From: Gemmataceae bacterium
GTDB taxonomy: Bacteria; Planctomycetota; Planctomycetia; Gemmatales; Gemmataceae
Assembly (NCBI GenBank): GCA_022616435.1
Contig: JAKEET010000072.1
Location: 1-61,690, forward strand
Reading direction: 5' to 3'
DNA: 61,690 bases
Part shown: one piece after another, positions 43,192 to 55,993 of the stretch
Numbering within the stretch: the stretch's first letter is position 1
Layout of the letters: the number at the start of each line of letters is the position of its first letter
Notes under the pieces: model-generated
The model's input: the letters and a program-made list of their open reading frames with translations, nothing else
What the model was told of the DNA's origin: nothing
Databases searched by the model: none
Made by a program: the position numbers and the translations under genes

Positions 43192-43806
43192 ATGGCCAAG
43201 CTGTTTCCGAACGTCTCGCGGCTCAAATCGTTTTTGGAATGCGGGTACGAAAGTCTGGATCCGAGCCATCCTCTTGGCGGGAAGGATGGGGGCAAGGATG
43301 CGACATGCATGAGAGACGGCCAGCCGTGGATTATGGCCGTTTATTTCCCGCGAGGGCAGCAAGAGTTCGCTACGATAAAACAGAAATTCCTCGGTGATCT
43401 TGGCGGGGTTTCTAAGAACGCTGTTATTGGGATTGCGTTTGTGACAAACCAGGAATTGCGTTTGGCAGAACGCACGGAACTGACATCCGTGGCGGCCCCT
43501 ATTCAGGTGGACTTGTTTCATGTCGAACGGATAACCACGGTGCTCGACAAGCCTAACATGGCGGCCATTCGCAAACAGTTTTTGAGCATCGACGGGGATG
43601 AAGCCGGCGTCGTGCGAGGCGCCGATGGTGGAAATATTATCATCAAAGTTGGAGATGGCGGAAGTGTGACTGGAGGAGGCCGCGGTGCCGACGGCGGGAG
43701 TATCATCATCAAGGCCGGCGATGGAGGCAACGCAATTGGGGGCGGCCGCGGTGCCGATGGCGGAAACATCACAATCAAGGCGGGAGACGGTCAAAGTGGT
43801 GGCTGA
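43192..43806 (+). CDS. Protein with nuclease-associated core and glycine-rich repeats
   Basis: The protein has 204 residues from ATG 43192. Residues 1-140 read FPNVSRLKSFLECGYESLDP, GGKDGGKDATCMRDGQPWIM, NAVIGIAFVTNQELRLAERT and VDLFHVERITTVLDKPNMAA. The FVTNQxLxxxERxEL...VxLFHxERIxxxLDxP segment is known in conserved proteins of restriction-endonuclease-like character. DGGKDA followed by W..AVYF might be a degenerate nuclease core (inference). Residues 142-204 are three 22-residue repeats RGADGGNIIIKAGDGG..., beta-helix-like. A+T content is locally higher than in the neighbours, consistent with acquisition. Confidence 0.75.
   Translation: MAKLFPNVSRLKSFLECGYESLDPSHPLGGKDGGKDATCMRDGQPWIMAVYFPRGQQEFATIKQKFLGDLGGVSKNAVIGIAFVTNQELRLAERTELTSVAAPIQVDLFHVERITTVLDKPNMAAIRKQFLSIDGDEAGVVRGADGGNIIIKVGDGGSVTGGGRGADGGSIIIKAGDGGNAIGGGRGADGGNITIKAGDGQSGG
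43615..43803 (+). repeat. Three 66-bp tandem repeats inside the glycine-rich gene
   Basis: Units start at 43615, 43681 and 43747 (RGADGG(N/S)I.IK(V/A)GDGG...GGG); the third is slightly short. Bases diverge mostly at silent sites, so the repeats are not brand new. Confidence 0.85.
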
Positions 43807-43925
43807 TTTCCATCGGTCCGCAGAGGCCGGCGAACCCATCTATGGCCACTCCAGTCAAGGGCCGGACGTTGAGCGCGGATGAGAAAAGAAAAAAAGGTGT
43901 CAGGACCCTTTGTTCTCCTTTTTCC

Positions 43926-45206
43926 TCACTCCTCCCGCGGCAACACCACCTGGATCGTCGCCCCCTGGTTCGGCCCTTCGCTCTCGGCCCAGATGCGGCC
44001 GTTGTGCAGGTGGATAATTCCGCGGGCGATCGCCAACCCCAGCCCCAGACCGCCGTGGCGGCGGGTCATGTGGTCTTCCACCTGGTAGTAGTCCTTGAAG
44101 ATGTTGGTCAGCTCGCCGGGCGGGATGCCGGCGCCGGTGTCGCGGACCACGACCAGGGCCTCGCCGGCTTGCGGCTGGACGTTGATGTGGATGTCGCCGC
44201 CGGTGGGGGTGAACTGGATGGCGTTGTCGAGGACGTTGATGAACACCAGGGCCAGCCGCGCCGCGTCCGCCTTGACGTACACCGGCTCGTCCGGGAGGGT
44301 CAGCTCGACGCGCTGCCGCTTGGCCGCGGCCAGCTCGCGGACTTCTTCGTAGGCCGAGCGCAGGGCTTTCTGCAGCGGCATCCGCGTCAACTGCAGATCG
44401 ACGGCGCCGAGCTGGAGCAGGTTCATGTTGGTCATCGAGTCGATGATGGCGCGTTGCCGCTGGGCGGCTTCGAGCACGCGGACGGCGTGGGCCGACAGCG
44501 TCCCCTGGGGGTCATGCCGCAGGGCGTCTTGCCGGAGGAACTCGGCATAGCTCATGATGATGGCCAGCGGCGTGCGCAGCTCGTGCGAGGCGAGGTGCAT
44601 GAAGTTGCTCTTGATCCTGTCCACGCGGCTCAGCTCGTCGTGGGCGCGGCGCAGGTCCTGGACGAGCTGGGCATTGTGAATGGCGACCGCGGACTGGGAA
44701 GCGACCACGGCCAGCACTTGGGCGTCGATGTCGGTGAAGTCGCCCTGGCGTTTGTTGACGGCCTCCAGCACGCCCGTCGTCTCGCCGCGCAGCCGCATGG
44801 GCACGCCGAGCAGCGACCGCGTCTGGTAGCCGGTCTTTTCGCCGACCTGGGCGAAGTGGCGCGGGTCGCTGGCCGCGTCGTTGATGATGAGCGGCTGGTT
44901 GCTTCGGAAAATGGCGCCGGCGATGCTGCGGTCCAGCGGCACGGGGATCTCGGCGAGCTGATGAACGTCGGAGCTGGTCGCCGACAAGAAGCTCAGGTCG
45001 CCGCGCTTTTCGTTGTACAGGAGGATGGAGGCGCGTTCGCATTCGAGCAGATCGGCGGCCGTGCCCAGCAGGAACTCCAGCAGCGGTCCGAGCTCGAGGT
45101 TGGAGTTGAGCGTGACGCTCACGTCCACGAGCCGGGCCAGCAGGTCCGGGTCATTCAGGCCGTGGGTTTGTGTCGAGTGCACCCCGTCCCCCAATCTGGT
45201 CGGCAC
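43926..45206 (-). CDS. GAF-domain sensor histidine kinase
   Basis: The protein has 426 residues starting at GTG 45206. GAF domain, about residues 20-185 (LLEFLLGTAADLLECERASI, SLLGVPMRLRGETTGVLEAV). HisKA dimerisation domain, about 195-265, with the phospho-acceptor His in FMHLASHELRTPLAIIMSYA. HATPase domain with N-box FINVLDNAIQFTPTGG, G1 VVRDTGAGIPPGEL and G2 HGGLGLGLAIARGI. There is no membrane helix, so it senses inside the cell. No response regulator adjoins it, so it is an orphan kinase. The next gene (GntR regulator) is divergent. Confidence 0.95.
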   Translation of the reverse strand: MPTRLGDGVHSTQTHGLNDPDLLARLVDVSVTLNSNLELGPLLEFLLGTAADLLECERASILLYNEKRGDLSFLSATSSDVHQLAEIPVPLDRSIAGAIFRSNQPLIINDAASDPRHFAQVGEKTGYQTRSLLGVPMRLRGETTGVLEAVNKRQGDFTDIDAQVLAVVASQSAVAIHNAQLVQDLRRAHDELSRVDRIKSNFMHLASHELRTPLAIIMSYAEFLRQDALRHDPQGTLSAHAVRVLEAAQRQRAIIDSMTNMNLLQLGAVDLQLTRMPLQKALRSAYEEVRELAAAKRQRVELTLPDEPVYVKADAARLALVFINVLDNAIQFTPTGGDIHINVQPQAGEALVVVRDTGAGIPPGELTNIFKDYYQVEDHMTRRHGGLGLGLAIARGIIHLHNGRIWAESEGPNQGATIQVVLPREE

Positions 45207-45358
45207 CGGGCCGGACAGAGCGGAGTTCTCGATGCCGTGGGATCGAACCCCGATTCTTTCCCGATGCGTAATCGTAATCTATTTATCAGTATTCATTTGC
45301 GTCAAGCCATCATCTGTCGGATTCGAGCGCCGGGGTCGGACTCGATAGAATTTCTTCG

Positions 45359-45374
45359 ACATTCTACAGAATGT
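45359..45374. promoter_or_regulatory. Perfect palindrome in the histidine kinase/GntR divergent spacer
   Basis: ACATTCT-AC-AGAATGT is a perfect 16-bp palindrome 90 bp before the GntR start. Spacing and symmetry suit an operator for a dimeric winged-helix regulator, possibly the GntR protein itself. It does not match the usual FadR-subfamily TGGT-N3-ACCA core. Confidence 0.4.
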
Positions 45375-45463
45375 GCTCGCCGGCACCGCCGTGCAATCGT
45401 ATAATTGAAACCGACCAGGCCGTCCCGCCCCACCGCGCGACCGTTCGCGCTTCGATATTCCCT

Positions 45464-46246
45464 ATGACAGTCGCACACCCGTCATCCGTGCTCAACTGCG
45501 AACGCGGCGGCCGCCGGCAGGCGATCGTCGAGTCGCTGCTGGCGGATGTGTTTCAGGGCCGGCTCCGCGCCGGCCAGCACCTGGTGACCCAGGAGCTGGC
45601 CGACCGTTTCGGGGTCAGTCACACGCCGATCCGCGAGGCCCTCATTAGTTTAGCGGCCGTCGGCATTATCGACCTGGCGCCCAATCGCGGCGCCGTCGTT
45701 CGCCGCGTGACGGCCCAGGATGTGCGTGAACTCTGCCAGGTCCGCCGCGCCCTCGAATGCGAGGCGACCCGGCAGGCGTGCGGCCGGATCGATCTGGCCG
45801 AGCTGCACAGCCTGGCCGACGCGATCCGGCGGCTGCAATCGGTGGCGCCGGCGTCGGCGGCGAAGTTCATCGCGGAAGCCCGCGCCGTCGATAGCCGGCT
45901 GCACGACCTGATCGCGCAATCGTGCGGCAACAAGTTCCTCGCCCTGGAGCTGAGCCGGCTGAAGATTTTGTTTCGCGGTTTCCGGGACGTTTCGTATCTT
46001 CGCCACGAGGAGCGAAACGATTTGCGCCGCCTGGCCGAGGAGGCGCACGAGCACCTGGCGATCGTCGAAGGGCTCTTGGCCGGCGACGGCCGGGCGGCGG
46101 CCAAGGCGATGGCGCGGCACATTCGCTCCGGGCTCAAATACTGGACGCGATCGCTGCCGGAGACGATCGAGCCTGCCACGAACGGCAACCACAGGCCGCA
46201 AAGAAACAATGAGCCGCGGATGAAACACGGATCGAATACAGATTGA
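45464..46246 (+). CDS. GntR family transcriptional regulator (FCD/FadR subfamily)
   Basis: The protein has 260 residues from ATG 45464. The winged helix-turn-helix shows RLRAGQHLVTQELADRFGVS, HTPIREALISLAAVGIIDLA and PNRGAVVRRVTAQDV. The helical FCD effector domain follows (LCQVRRALECEATRQACGRI, FIAEARAVDSRLHDLIAQSC, EEAHEHLAIVEGLLAGDGRA) with Asp/His positions for a metal or a carboxylate ligand. The last ~20 residues (NHRPQRNNEPRMKHGSNTD) derive from a low-complexity repeat and are probably not functional. It may control the PSD1 gene 39 bp downstream. Confidence 0.93.
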   Translation: MTVAHPSSVLNCERGGRRQAIVESLLADVFQGRLRAGQHLVTQELADRFGVSHTPIREALISLAAVGIIDLAPNRGAVVRRVTAQDVRELCQVRRALECEATRQACGRIDLAELHSLADAIRRLQSVAPASAAKFIAEARAVDSRLHDLIAQSCGNKFLALELSRLKILFRGFRDVSYLRHEERNDLRRLAEEAHEHLAIVEGLLAGDGRAAAKAMARHIRSGLKYWTRSLPETIEPATNGNHRPQRNNEPRMKHGSNTD

Positions 46247-46285
46247 AACAGAACCCAGCTGAACGATTTGCATGTTGAGGTCATC

Positions 46286-49200
46286 ATGAAGCGATTCACT
46301 CTTGTCGGCGCTTTGATCGTCCTGGGCGCGGCGAACCCGCTCTTGGCGCAATCCCAAATCGAGTACAACCGCGACATCCGGCCGATCTTCGCGGAGAATT
46401 GCTTCGCCTGTCACGGCCCGGACAGCGCGGCGCGAAAGGCCGGCTTGCGGCTCGACCAGCGCGATGCGGCCATCGAGGCCGAGGCGATCATCGCGGGCAA
46501 GCCGGACCAGAGCTTGCTCATCGAGCGCATCTTGTCCGACGAGCCGAGCCAGCGGATGCCGCCGGCCAAGACGAACAAGCACTTGACCGCGGCGCAGAAA
46601 GACTTGCTCAAGCGCTGGATCGCGCAGGGCGCCGAGTATCAGATTCACTGGTCGTACATGGCGCCGAAACGGGCGGCCGTGCCGGCGGTGAAGAACGCGG
46701 CATGGGTTCGCAATCCGATCGACCACTTCATCCTGGCCCGGCTCGAAGCGGCGGGTTTGCAGCCGGCGCCGGAGGCGGACCTGCGGACGCTGGCCCGGCG
46801 GTTGAGCCTCGATCTCACCGGGTTGCCGCCGACGCCGGCGCAGGTCGAAGAACTCATTCGGGACGCCGCGACCGCGAAGCCGCAAGCGGCGCTCGACAAA
46901 TACATCGAGCGCTTGCTGGATTCGCCGCACTGGGGCGAACATCGCGGCCGCTACTGGCTCGACGCGGCCCGCTACGCCGACACGCACGGCCTGCACTTCG
47001 ACAACTTCCGCGAGATGCACTCGTACCGCGACTGGGTCATCGACGCGTTCAATCGCAACCTGCCGTTCGACCGGTTCACCATCGAGCAGCTGGCGGGCGA
47101 TCTGCTGCCCAACCGCACGCTCGACCAGCAAGTCGCGTCGGGCTTCAACCGCTGCAACGTGTCGACGAATGAAGGCGGGACGATCGCCGAGGAGAACCTG
47201 GTCCACTACACGCGCGACCGCACCGAGACCGTGGCCCAGGTGTGGCTGGCCCTGACCATGAACTGCTGCACGTGCCACGACCACAAGTACGACCCGATCA
47301 CGCAGCGCGACTTCTACTCGATGTCGGCGTTCTTCAACAATTCGACGATCGGGGCGATGGACGGCAACATCCGCGACACGCCGCCGATCATCTTCGTGCC
47401 CAATCGCGACGACCGGCCGCGCTGGCAGGCCCTGGCCAAGGACCTGGAAACGCAGCGGGGCTTGCTCGCGGAGCGCAAGAAGGCCGCCCGCCCCGCCTTT
47501 GACCAGTGGCTGGCGACCGCGAAGGCCGACACGGCGGGCGCCCAGGCGCCGACGCAAGACCTGCGGCTGCACGCCCGGCTCAGCGAAGGCAAGGGAAACG
47601 CGTTCCAGGTGGCCGTCGATGGCAAGCCGCGCACGTTGAAGCTGGCCGGCGGGTTCGATTGGGTGGCCGGCAAGGTCGAGCCGAAGGCGTATTCGATCAA
47701 GCCGGGCCCGGCGCTCGAGGTGGCAGAGGCCGGCGATTTCGAGAAGGACCAGGGCTTCGCGGTGTCGGCCTGGGTCAAGCTCACCAGGCGCAACCAGTTC
47801 GGCGCCATCGTGGCCCGCATGGACAGCGGCAACGCCTACCGCGGCTGGGACCTGTGGACCGAAGCCGACAAGGTCGGCATGCACATCGTCAACAAGTGGC
47901 CCGACGACGCCCTCAAGGTCACGTCGAAGATGCAGCTCAAGCCGAACCAGTGGTATCACGTGGCCGTCACCTACGACGGCTCCGCCAAGGCGGCCGGCGT
48001 GAAGGTGTACATCGACGGCGCCGTCCAGCCGGTGGACGTCTTCGCCGACCGGCTGCAATCGACGATCCGCACCAAGGTGCCGCTCAAGATCGGCCAGCGG
48101 AGCGCGGCCGAGCGCCTGGCCGCGGCGGCGCTGCAAGACGTGCGCGTCTATGGCCGGACGTTGCCGCCGACGGAGGTGGAGCAACTGGCGAAGGCGACGC
48201 GGGTGGCGGCGCTCCTGGCCAAGGAAGCGGGCCAGCGCACCGATCCGGAGAAGCTGGAGCTGCTCGACTGGTGGCTCGATCGCCACGACCAGCCGTACCA
48301 GGCGATCCATCAGCAGCTCAGCAAGCTCCAGCAGGAGGAAGCGACGTTGAAATCGCGCGGCACCATCGCCCACGTCATGCAAGAGCGCGACGGGGAGCCG
48401 ACGGCCCATGTGCTGTTCCGCGGCGAGTACGACAAGCGCCGCGACCAGGTGAAGGCGGCCACGCCCAAGGTGATGCCGGCGATGCCCGCCGACTTGCCGC
48501 GGAACCGCCTCGGCTTCGCCAGCTGGCTGTTGCGGCCGGAGAACCCGCTGACGGCCCGGGTGACTGTGAATCGCTTCTGGCAAGAAGTCTTCGGCACGGG
48601 CATCGTGCGCACCACCGGCGATTTCGGCGTTTCCGGCGAGCTGCCGTCGCACCCCGAGCTGCTTGATTGGCTGGCGGTGGAGTTCCGCGCGACCGGCTGG
48701 GACATGAAGAAGTTCTTCAAGCTGCTGGTCAACTCGGCCACGTACCGTCAAGCGGCGTTGGTCACGAAGGACAACCTGGCGAAGGACCCGCAGAACATGC
48801 TGCTGTCGCGCGGCCCGCGCTACCGCCTCGAAGCGGAGATGCTGCGCGACTACGCCCTGGCGTCGAGCGGCCTGCTGGTCCGCAAGATCGGCGGGCCGAG
48901 CGTGAAGCCGTATCAACCCGAGGGCGTGTGGGAAGCGGTGGCGATGATCGGCAGCAACACGCGCGACTACAAGCGCGACACGGGCGACAAGCTCTACCGC
49001 CGCAGCATGTACACGTTCTGGAAGCGCGGGGCGCCGCCGGCGTCGATGGACATCCTCAACGCGCCGAGCCGTGAGTTCTGCACGGTGCGTCGCGAGCGCA
49101 CCAACACGCCGCTGCAGGCCCTGGTGACCTTGAACGATCCGCAGTTCGTGGAAGCGGCCCGGCATCTGGCCCAGCAGGCGCTGAAGGACGGCGGCGCCAC

Positions 49201-49450
49201 CGACGCGGCCCGGTTCGACGCGATGGGCGTTCGCTTGCTCGCGAGGCCGTTCAACGCGGAAGAGCGGAAAGTGATCAGCGAATCGCTCAACGAGTTGCTC
49301 AAGTATTACCGGGCGAACCCGAAGGAGGCGCAGAAGCTGATCCAGGTCGGCGAATCGCGGCCCGATGCGACGCTGGACGCGTCGACGCTGGCGGCGTGGA
49401 CGATGCTGGCGAACCAGTTGCTGAATCTGGATGAGGTGCTGAATAGGTGA
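46286..49450 (+). CDS. PSD1-type cytochrome c protein with LamG insertion (DUF1549/DUF1553)
   Basis: The protein has 1054 residues; signal peptide MKRFTLVGALIVLGAANPLL. The Planctomycete cytochrome domain has CFACHG at 39-43. DUF1549 includes NPIDHFILARLEAAGLQPAP, DSPHWGEHRGRYWLDAARYA and CCTCHDHKYDPITQRDFYSM. A LamG-like domain is inserted at about residues 450-620 (FAVSAWVKLTRRNQFGAIVA, VYIDGAVQPVDVFAD). DUF1553 follows (RVTVNRFWQEVFGTGIVRTT, MDILNAPSREFCTVRRERTN). These proteins are exported and usually paired with DUF1501; roles in degrading complex polysaccharides have been proposed. Here the DUF1501 gene lies 1.3 kb away, behind an ORF6N gene. Confidence 0.95.
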   Translation: MKRFTLVGALIVLGAANPLLAQSQIEYNRDIRPIFAENCFACHGPDSAARKAGLRLDQRDAAIEAEAIIAGKPDQSLLIERILSDEPSQRMPPAKTNKHLTAAQKDLLKRWIAQGAEYQIHWSYMAPKRAAVPAVKNAAWVRNPIDHFILARLEAAGLQPAPEADLRTLARRLSLDLTGLPPTPAQVEELIRDAATAKPQAALDKYIERLLDSPHWGEHRGRYWLDAARYADTHGLHFDNFREMHSYRDWVIDAFNRNLPFDRFTIEQLAGDLLPNRTLDQQVASGFNRCNVSTNEGGTIAEENLVHYTRDRTETVAQVWLALTMNCCTCHDHKYDPITQRDFYSMSAFFNNSTIGAMDGNIRDTPPIIFVPNRDDRPRWQALAKDLETQRGLLAERKKAARPAFDQWLATAKADTAGAQAPTQDLRLHARLSEGKGNAFQVAVDGKPRTLKLAGGFDWVAGKVEPKAYSIKPGPALEVAEAGDFEKDQGFAVSAWVKLTRRNQFGAIVARMDSGNAYRGWDLWTEADKVGMHIVNKWPDDALKVTSKMQLKPNQWYHVAVTYDGSAKAAGVKVYIDGAVQPVDVFADRLQSTIRTKVPLKIGQRSAAERLAAAALQDVRVYGRTLPPTEVEQLAKATRVAALLAKEAGQRTDPEKLELLDWWLDRHDQPYQAIHQQLSKLQQEEATLKSRGTIAHVMQERDGEPTAHVLFRGEYDKRRDQVKAATPKVMPAMPADLPRNRLGFASWLLRPENPLTARVTVNRFWQEVFGTGIVRTTGDFGVSGELPSHPELLDWLAVEFRATGWDMKKFFKLLVNSATYRQAALVTKDNLAKDPQNMLLSRGPRYRLEAEMLRDYALASSGLLVRKIGGPSVKPYQPEGVWEAVAMIGSNTRDYKRDTGDKLYRRSMYTFWKRGAPPASMDILNAPSREFCTVRRERTNTPLQALVTLNDPQFVEAARHLAQQALKDGGATDAARFDAMGVRLLARPFNAEERKVISESLNELLKYYRANPKEAQKLIQVGESRPDATLDASTLAAWTMLANQLLNLDEVLNR

Positions 49451-49458
49451 ACGGGGAT

Positions 49459-49542
49459 TTGAGATCACAAACTGTGATTTCAAGATCGTAACCTATAGCT
49501 ATGAGGTGGTTTATGGCCTGAAGTTGCAGCCTGCAGCTTCAA
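49459..49542. promoter_or_regulatory. Two palindromes (plus a third in the gene) at the ORF6N locus
   Basis: P1: TTGAGATCACA-AAC-TGTGATTTCAA (49459-49483). P2: CTGAAGTTGCA-GCC-TGCAGCTTCAA (49518-49542). P3: TTGACCTCGCA-ATT-TGCGATATCAA lies inside the ORF6N gene (49781-49805). All have 11-bp arms and a 3-bp centre, with shared outer YTGA/TCAA and inner YRCA/TGYR positions. A shorter palindrome, ACCTATAGCTATGAGGT, lies at 49491-49507. Likely operator or mobile palindrome family. Confidence 0.7.
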
Positions 49543-49570
49543 GTTGATTCAGCGAATACTCGGCGCACCC

Positions 49571-50131
49571 ATGGCGAACCAAGCAAGACTGGCCCTGGCA
49601 AGAATCGAGTCTATCGAGCGCTTGATTCACGTTATTCGCGGCGAAAGGGTTATGATCGACTCTGATCTAGCAGGACTTTATGGTGTTCCAACGCACCGCC
49701 TTAACGAACAGGTCCGGCGCAACAAGAGCCGCTTCCCAACGGATTTTGCGTATCAGCTGACCCAACAAGAGTTTACCGTCTTGACCTCGCAATTTGCGAT
49801 ATCAAGTTCAAGCCACGGCGGGCGCCGCAAGCTGCCGTGGGCTTTCACCGAACAAGGCGTCGCCATGCTCTCCAGCGTCTTGCGGTCGCCGATGGCGGTG
49901 CGGGTCAACATCGAGATTATGCGGGCGTTCGTGCGGCTGCGGCGGTTGCTGGCGACGCCGGGCGAGATCGTGGCTCAGTTGACCAAGCTGGCGGACACGG
50001 TGCAGCTGCACGATGAGCAGATCAAGTTGATCGATGAGGTGCTGCGCAAGATGATGGAACCGCCGCCGGCGCCGGAGAAGCCGAAGGGGCGATTCGGGTT
50101 TCACATGCCGGAACGGGTACAACAGGCGTAG
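49571..50131 (+). CDS. ORF6N domain (KilA-N-like) DNA-binding protein
   Basis: The protein has 186 residues from ATG 49571; TTG 49544 is in frame but lies at the edge of a palindrome. The ORF6N domain is at about residues 10-100: HVIRGERVMIDSDLAGLYGV, PTHRLNEQVRRNKSRFPTDF, AYQLTQQEFTVLTSQFA, GGRRKLPWAFTEQGVAMLSS. A helical C-terminal part with FVRLRRLLATPGEIVAQLTK and a Pro/Glu-rich tail follows. ORF6N is a phage- and mobile-element-type DNA-binding domain. It splits a PSD1/DUF1501 gene pair and is surrounded by palindromes, so it is probably an insertion. Confidence 0.93.
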   Translation: MANQARLALARIESIERLIHVIRGERVMIDSDLAGLYGVPTHRLNEQVRRNKSRFPTDFAYQLTQQEFTVLTSQFAISSSSHGGRRKLPWAFTEQGVAMLSSVLRSPMAVRVNIEIMRAFVRLRRLLATPGEIVAQLTKLADTVQLHDEQIKLIDEVLRKMMEPPPAPEKPKGRFGFHMPERVQQA

Positions 50132-50155
50132 CAGACTTCCCCTAGGAGACTTCCA

Positions 50156-50746
50156 ATGGTTCGCATCCTGCTGGCCGGCGTCCTGGGTGGGGCGGTTGCG
50201 TTCGTGTGCGGCGCGATCGAGCACATGGTCTTTCAATGGCAGGGTCGCACGTTCAAATCATTGCCCGACGACGCGGCCTTGATGGAGTTCCTGAAGAAGG
50301 AGGCGCCCGACGCCGGCATCTATGCCTTCCCTGACCCCGCCGGCGCGGACCAGGACGACAAGGCCTATGCCGAGCTCAACGAACGCTACAAGAAAGGCCC
50401 CAACGGCATCCTGCTGATCGGGCCGACCGGCGAAGACATGATGGGGCCCAAGCAGCTCGGTCTGGAAGCCTTGTCGGTGATCCTGGTGGCGCTGATCGCC
50501 GCCTGGATCGTGTCGCTCCTGGCGCCGGGGACGGACTACCTGCAGCGCGTGGGTGTCGTACTCTTGATCGGCGTCGCGGCCTGGCTGTCGATCAGCGTGT
50601 CGCACGGCATCTGGTATCGATTCCCGGACGCCTATGTTCGCGATGAGCTGCTGTGCGCGCTCTTCGAATGGGGCGTCGCCGGCCTGGTGATCGCGGCCAT
50701 CGCCAGGCCGCCAGCGGCGTCCACCCCAACATCAACACCAACGTAA
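50156..50746 (+). CDS. Membrane protein of unknown function
   Basis: The protein has 196 residues; AGGAG is nine bases before ATG. The N-terminal segment ILLAGVLGGAVAFVCGAIEH and three C-terminal segments (LSVILVALIAAWIVSLLAP, VGVVLLIGVAAWLSISVS, LFEWGVAGLVIAAIA) should span the membrane. Between them is an ~80-residue soluble loop (KSLPDDAALMEFLKKEAPDA, KKGPNGILLIGPTGEDMMGP), probably periplasmic. It resembles planctomycete four-helix membrane proteins without assigned function. It lies 19 bp before the DUF1501 gene. Confidence 0.8.
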   Translation: MVRILLAGVLGGAVAFVCGAIEHMVFQWQGRTFKSLPDDAALMEFLKKEAPDAGIYAFPDPAGADQDDKAYAELNERYKKGPNGILLIGPTGEDMMGPKQLGLEALSVILVALIAAWIVSLLAPGTDYLQRVGVVLLIGVAAWLSISVSHGIWYRFPDAYVRDELLCALFEWGVAGLVIAAIARPPAASTPTSTPT

Positions 50747-50765
50747 ACCAACCTCGGAGTTTCCC

Positions 50766-52231
<1,466 letters not shown>

Positions 52232-52235
<4 letters not shown>

Positions 52236-52318
52236 GCCGCTTGCGGCTTAGCGTTCGCCGAGAAGAGTCGTGCATATCGATGGTTTTCCGCGAACGCTAA
52301 GCGGCAAGCCGCGGCTAC
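52232..52318. repeat. Palindromic repeat with about 27-bp arms (REP-like family D)
   Basis: The arms are GTAGGCCGCTTGCGGC then TTAGCGTTCGC (52232-52258) and GCGAACGCTAA then GCGGCAAGCCGCGGCTAC (52290-52318). They are reverse complements with a small bulge, over a 31-nt loop. The left arm overlaps the DUF1501 stop codon. The element sits between convergent genes and may be both REP and terminator. Confidence 0.75.
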
Positions 52319-52330
52319 GGGAACAGCGGA

Positions 52331-52519
52331 CTACGCGGCCGAGTCTGGCTTATTATCCGGTTCTGGCTGTTTGCGGTAGATGAGTCGGCCTTTGTATTGC
52401 TTTTGCAATTCGATGTAGTGCGCTATCAGGCGCGCCGGATCATGGTCGAATCGGGCCGAGATCCGGCGGCGGATTTCGCGGATTTCATCGATCACTGGAT
52501 CGTTCTGCTCCGGAAGCAT
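52331..52519 (-). CDS. Small conserved protein (62 residues)
   Basis: The sequence MLPEQNDPVIDEIREIRRRI, SARFDHDPARLIAHYIELQK then QYKGRLIYRKQPEP is helical and charged, with a disordered tail. Similar short proteins ('IxEEIRxxRxxIxxxFxxDxxRLxxHYxxxQ') are frequent in planctomycetes and cyanobacteria, often near toxin genes, but no partner toxin is seen here. It is divergent from mfd. A regulatory or antitoxin-like role is only a guess. Confidence 0.7.
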   Translation of the reverse strand: MLPEQNDPVIDEIREIRRRISARFDHDPARLIAHYIELQKQYKGRLIYRKQPEPDNKPDSAA

Positions 52520-52628
52520 GTCTTACTTCCAAGGGCGTTACAATGGCTGCCACGAACAGGCCCAGCATGGCGTTGATGACACGAATGTGGCCGAATTTGT
52601 TCGCGTTTTTACGTCATTCTTCCTGCAC

Positions 52629-52634
52629 TACAAT
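52629..52634 (+). promoter_or_regulatory. -10 box placed for leaderless mfd transcription
   Basis: TACAAT ends six bases before ATG 52641, so transcription would begin at or near the start codon. No Shine-Dalgarno is seen (the bases between are ACTCCC). A -35 box is poor (TTTTTA near 52606). Confidence 0.4.
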
Positions 52635-52640
52635 ACTCCC

Positions 52641-55952
<3,312 letters not shown>

Positions 55953-55993
55953 TTCGTGCCGCTTGTCATGGTCGGTCCGCATGGAGGGGTGTC

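Noticed and set aside
42864..43310. Upstream extension of the IS110 transposase to 43310
   Set aside because: Transposase homology begins at the ATG near 42863 with its own ribosome site; the upstream frame has none.
43518..43778. Pro-rich minus-strand ORF opposite the glycine repeats
   Set aside because: Antisense of GGN/GAD codons gives FPPSAP repeats by necessity; no ribosome site.
45359..45374. LexA (SOS) box
   Set aside because: The palindrome lacks CTG-N10-CAG and the GAAC-N4-GTTC form.
45650..49483. 1277-codon minus-strand open frame opposite the PSD1 gene
   Set aside because: It is a GC-rich antisense shadow: composition is His/Arg/Val/Gly-rich with no family motif, while the plus strand has a full PSD1 protein.
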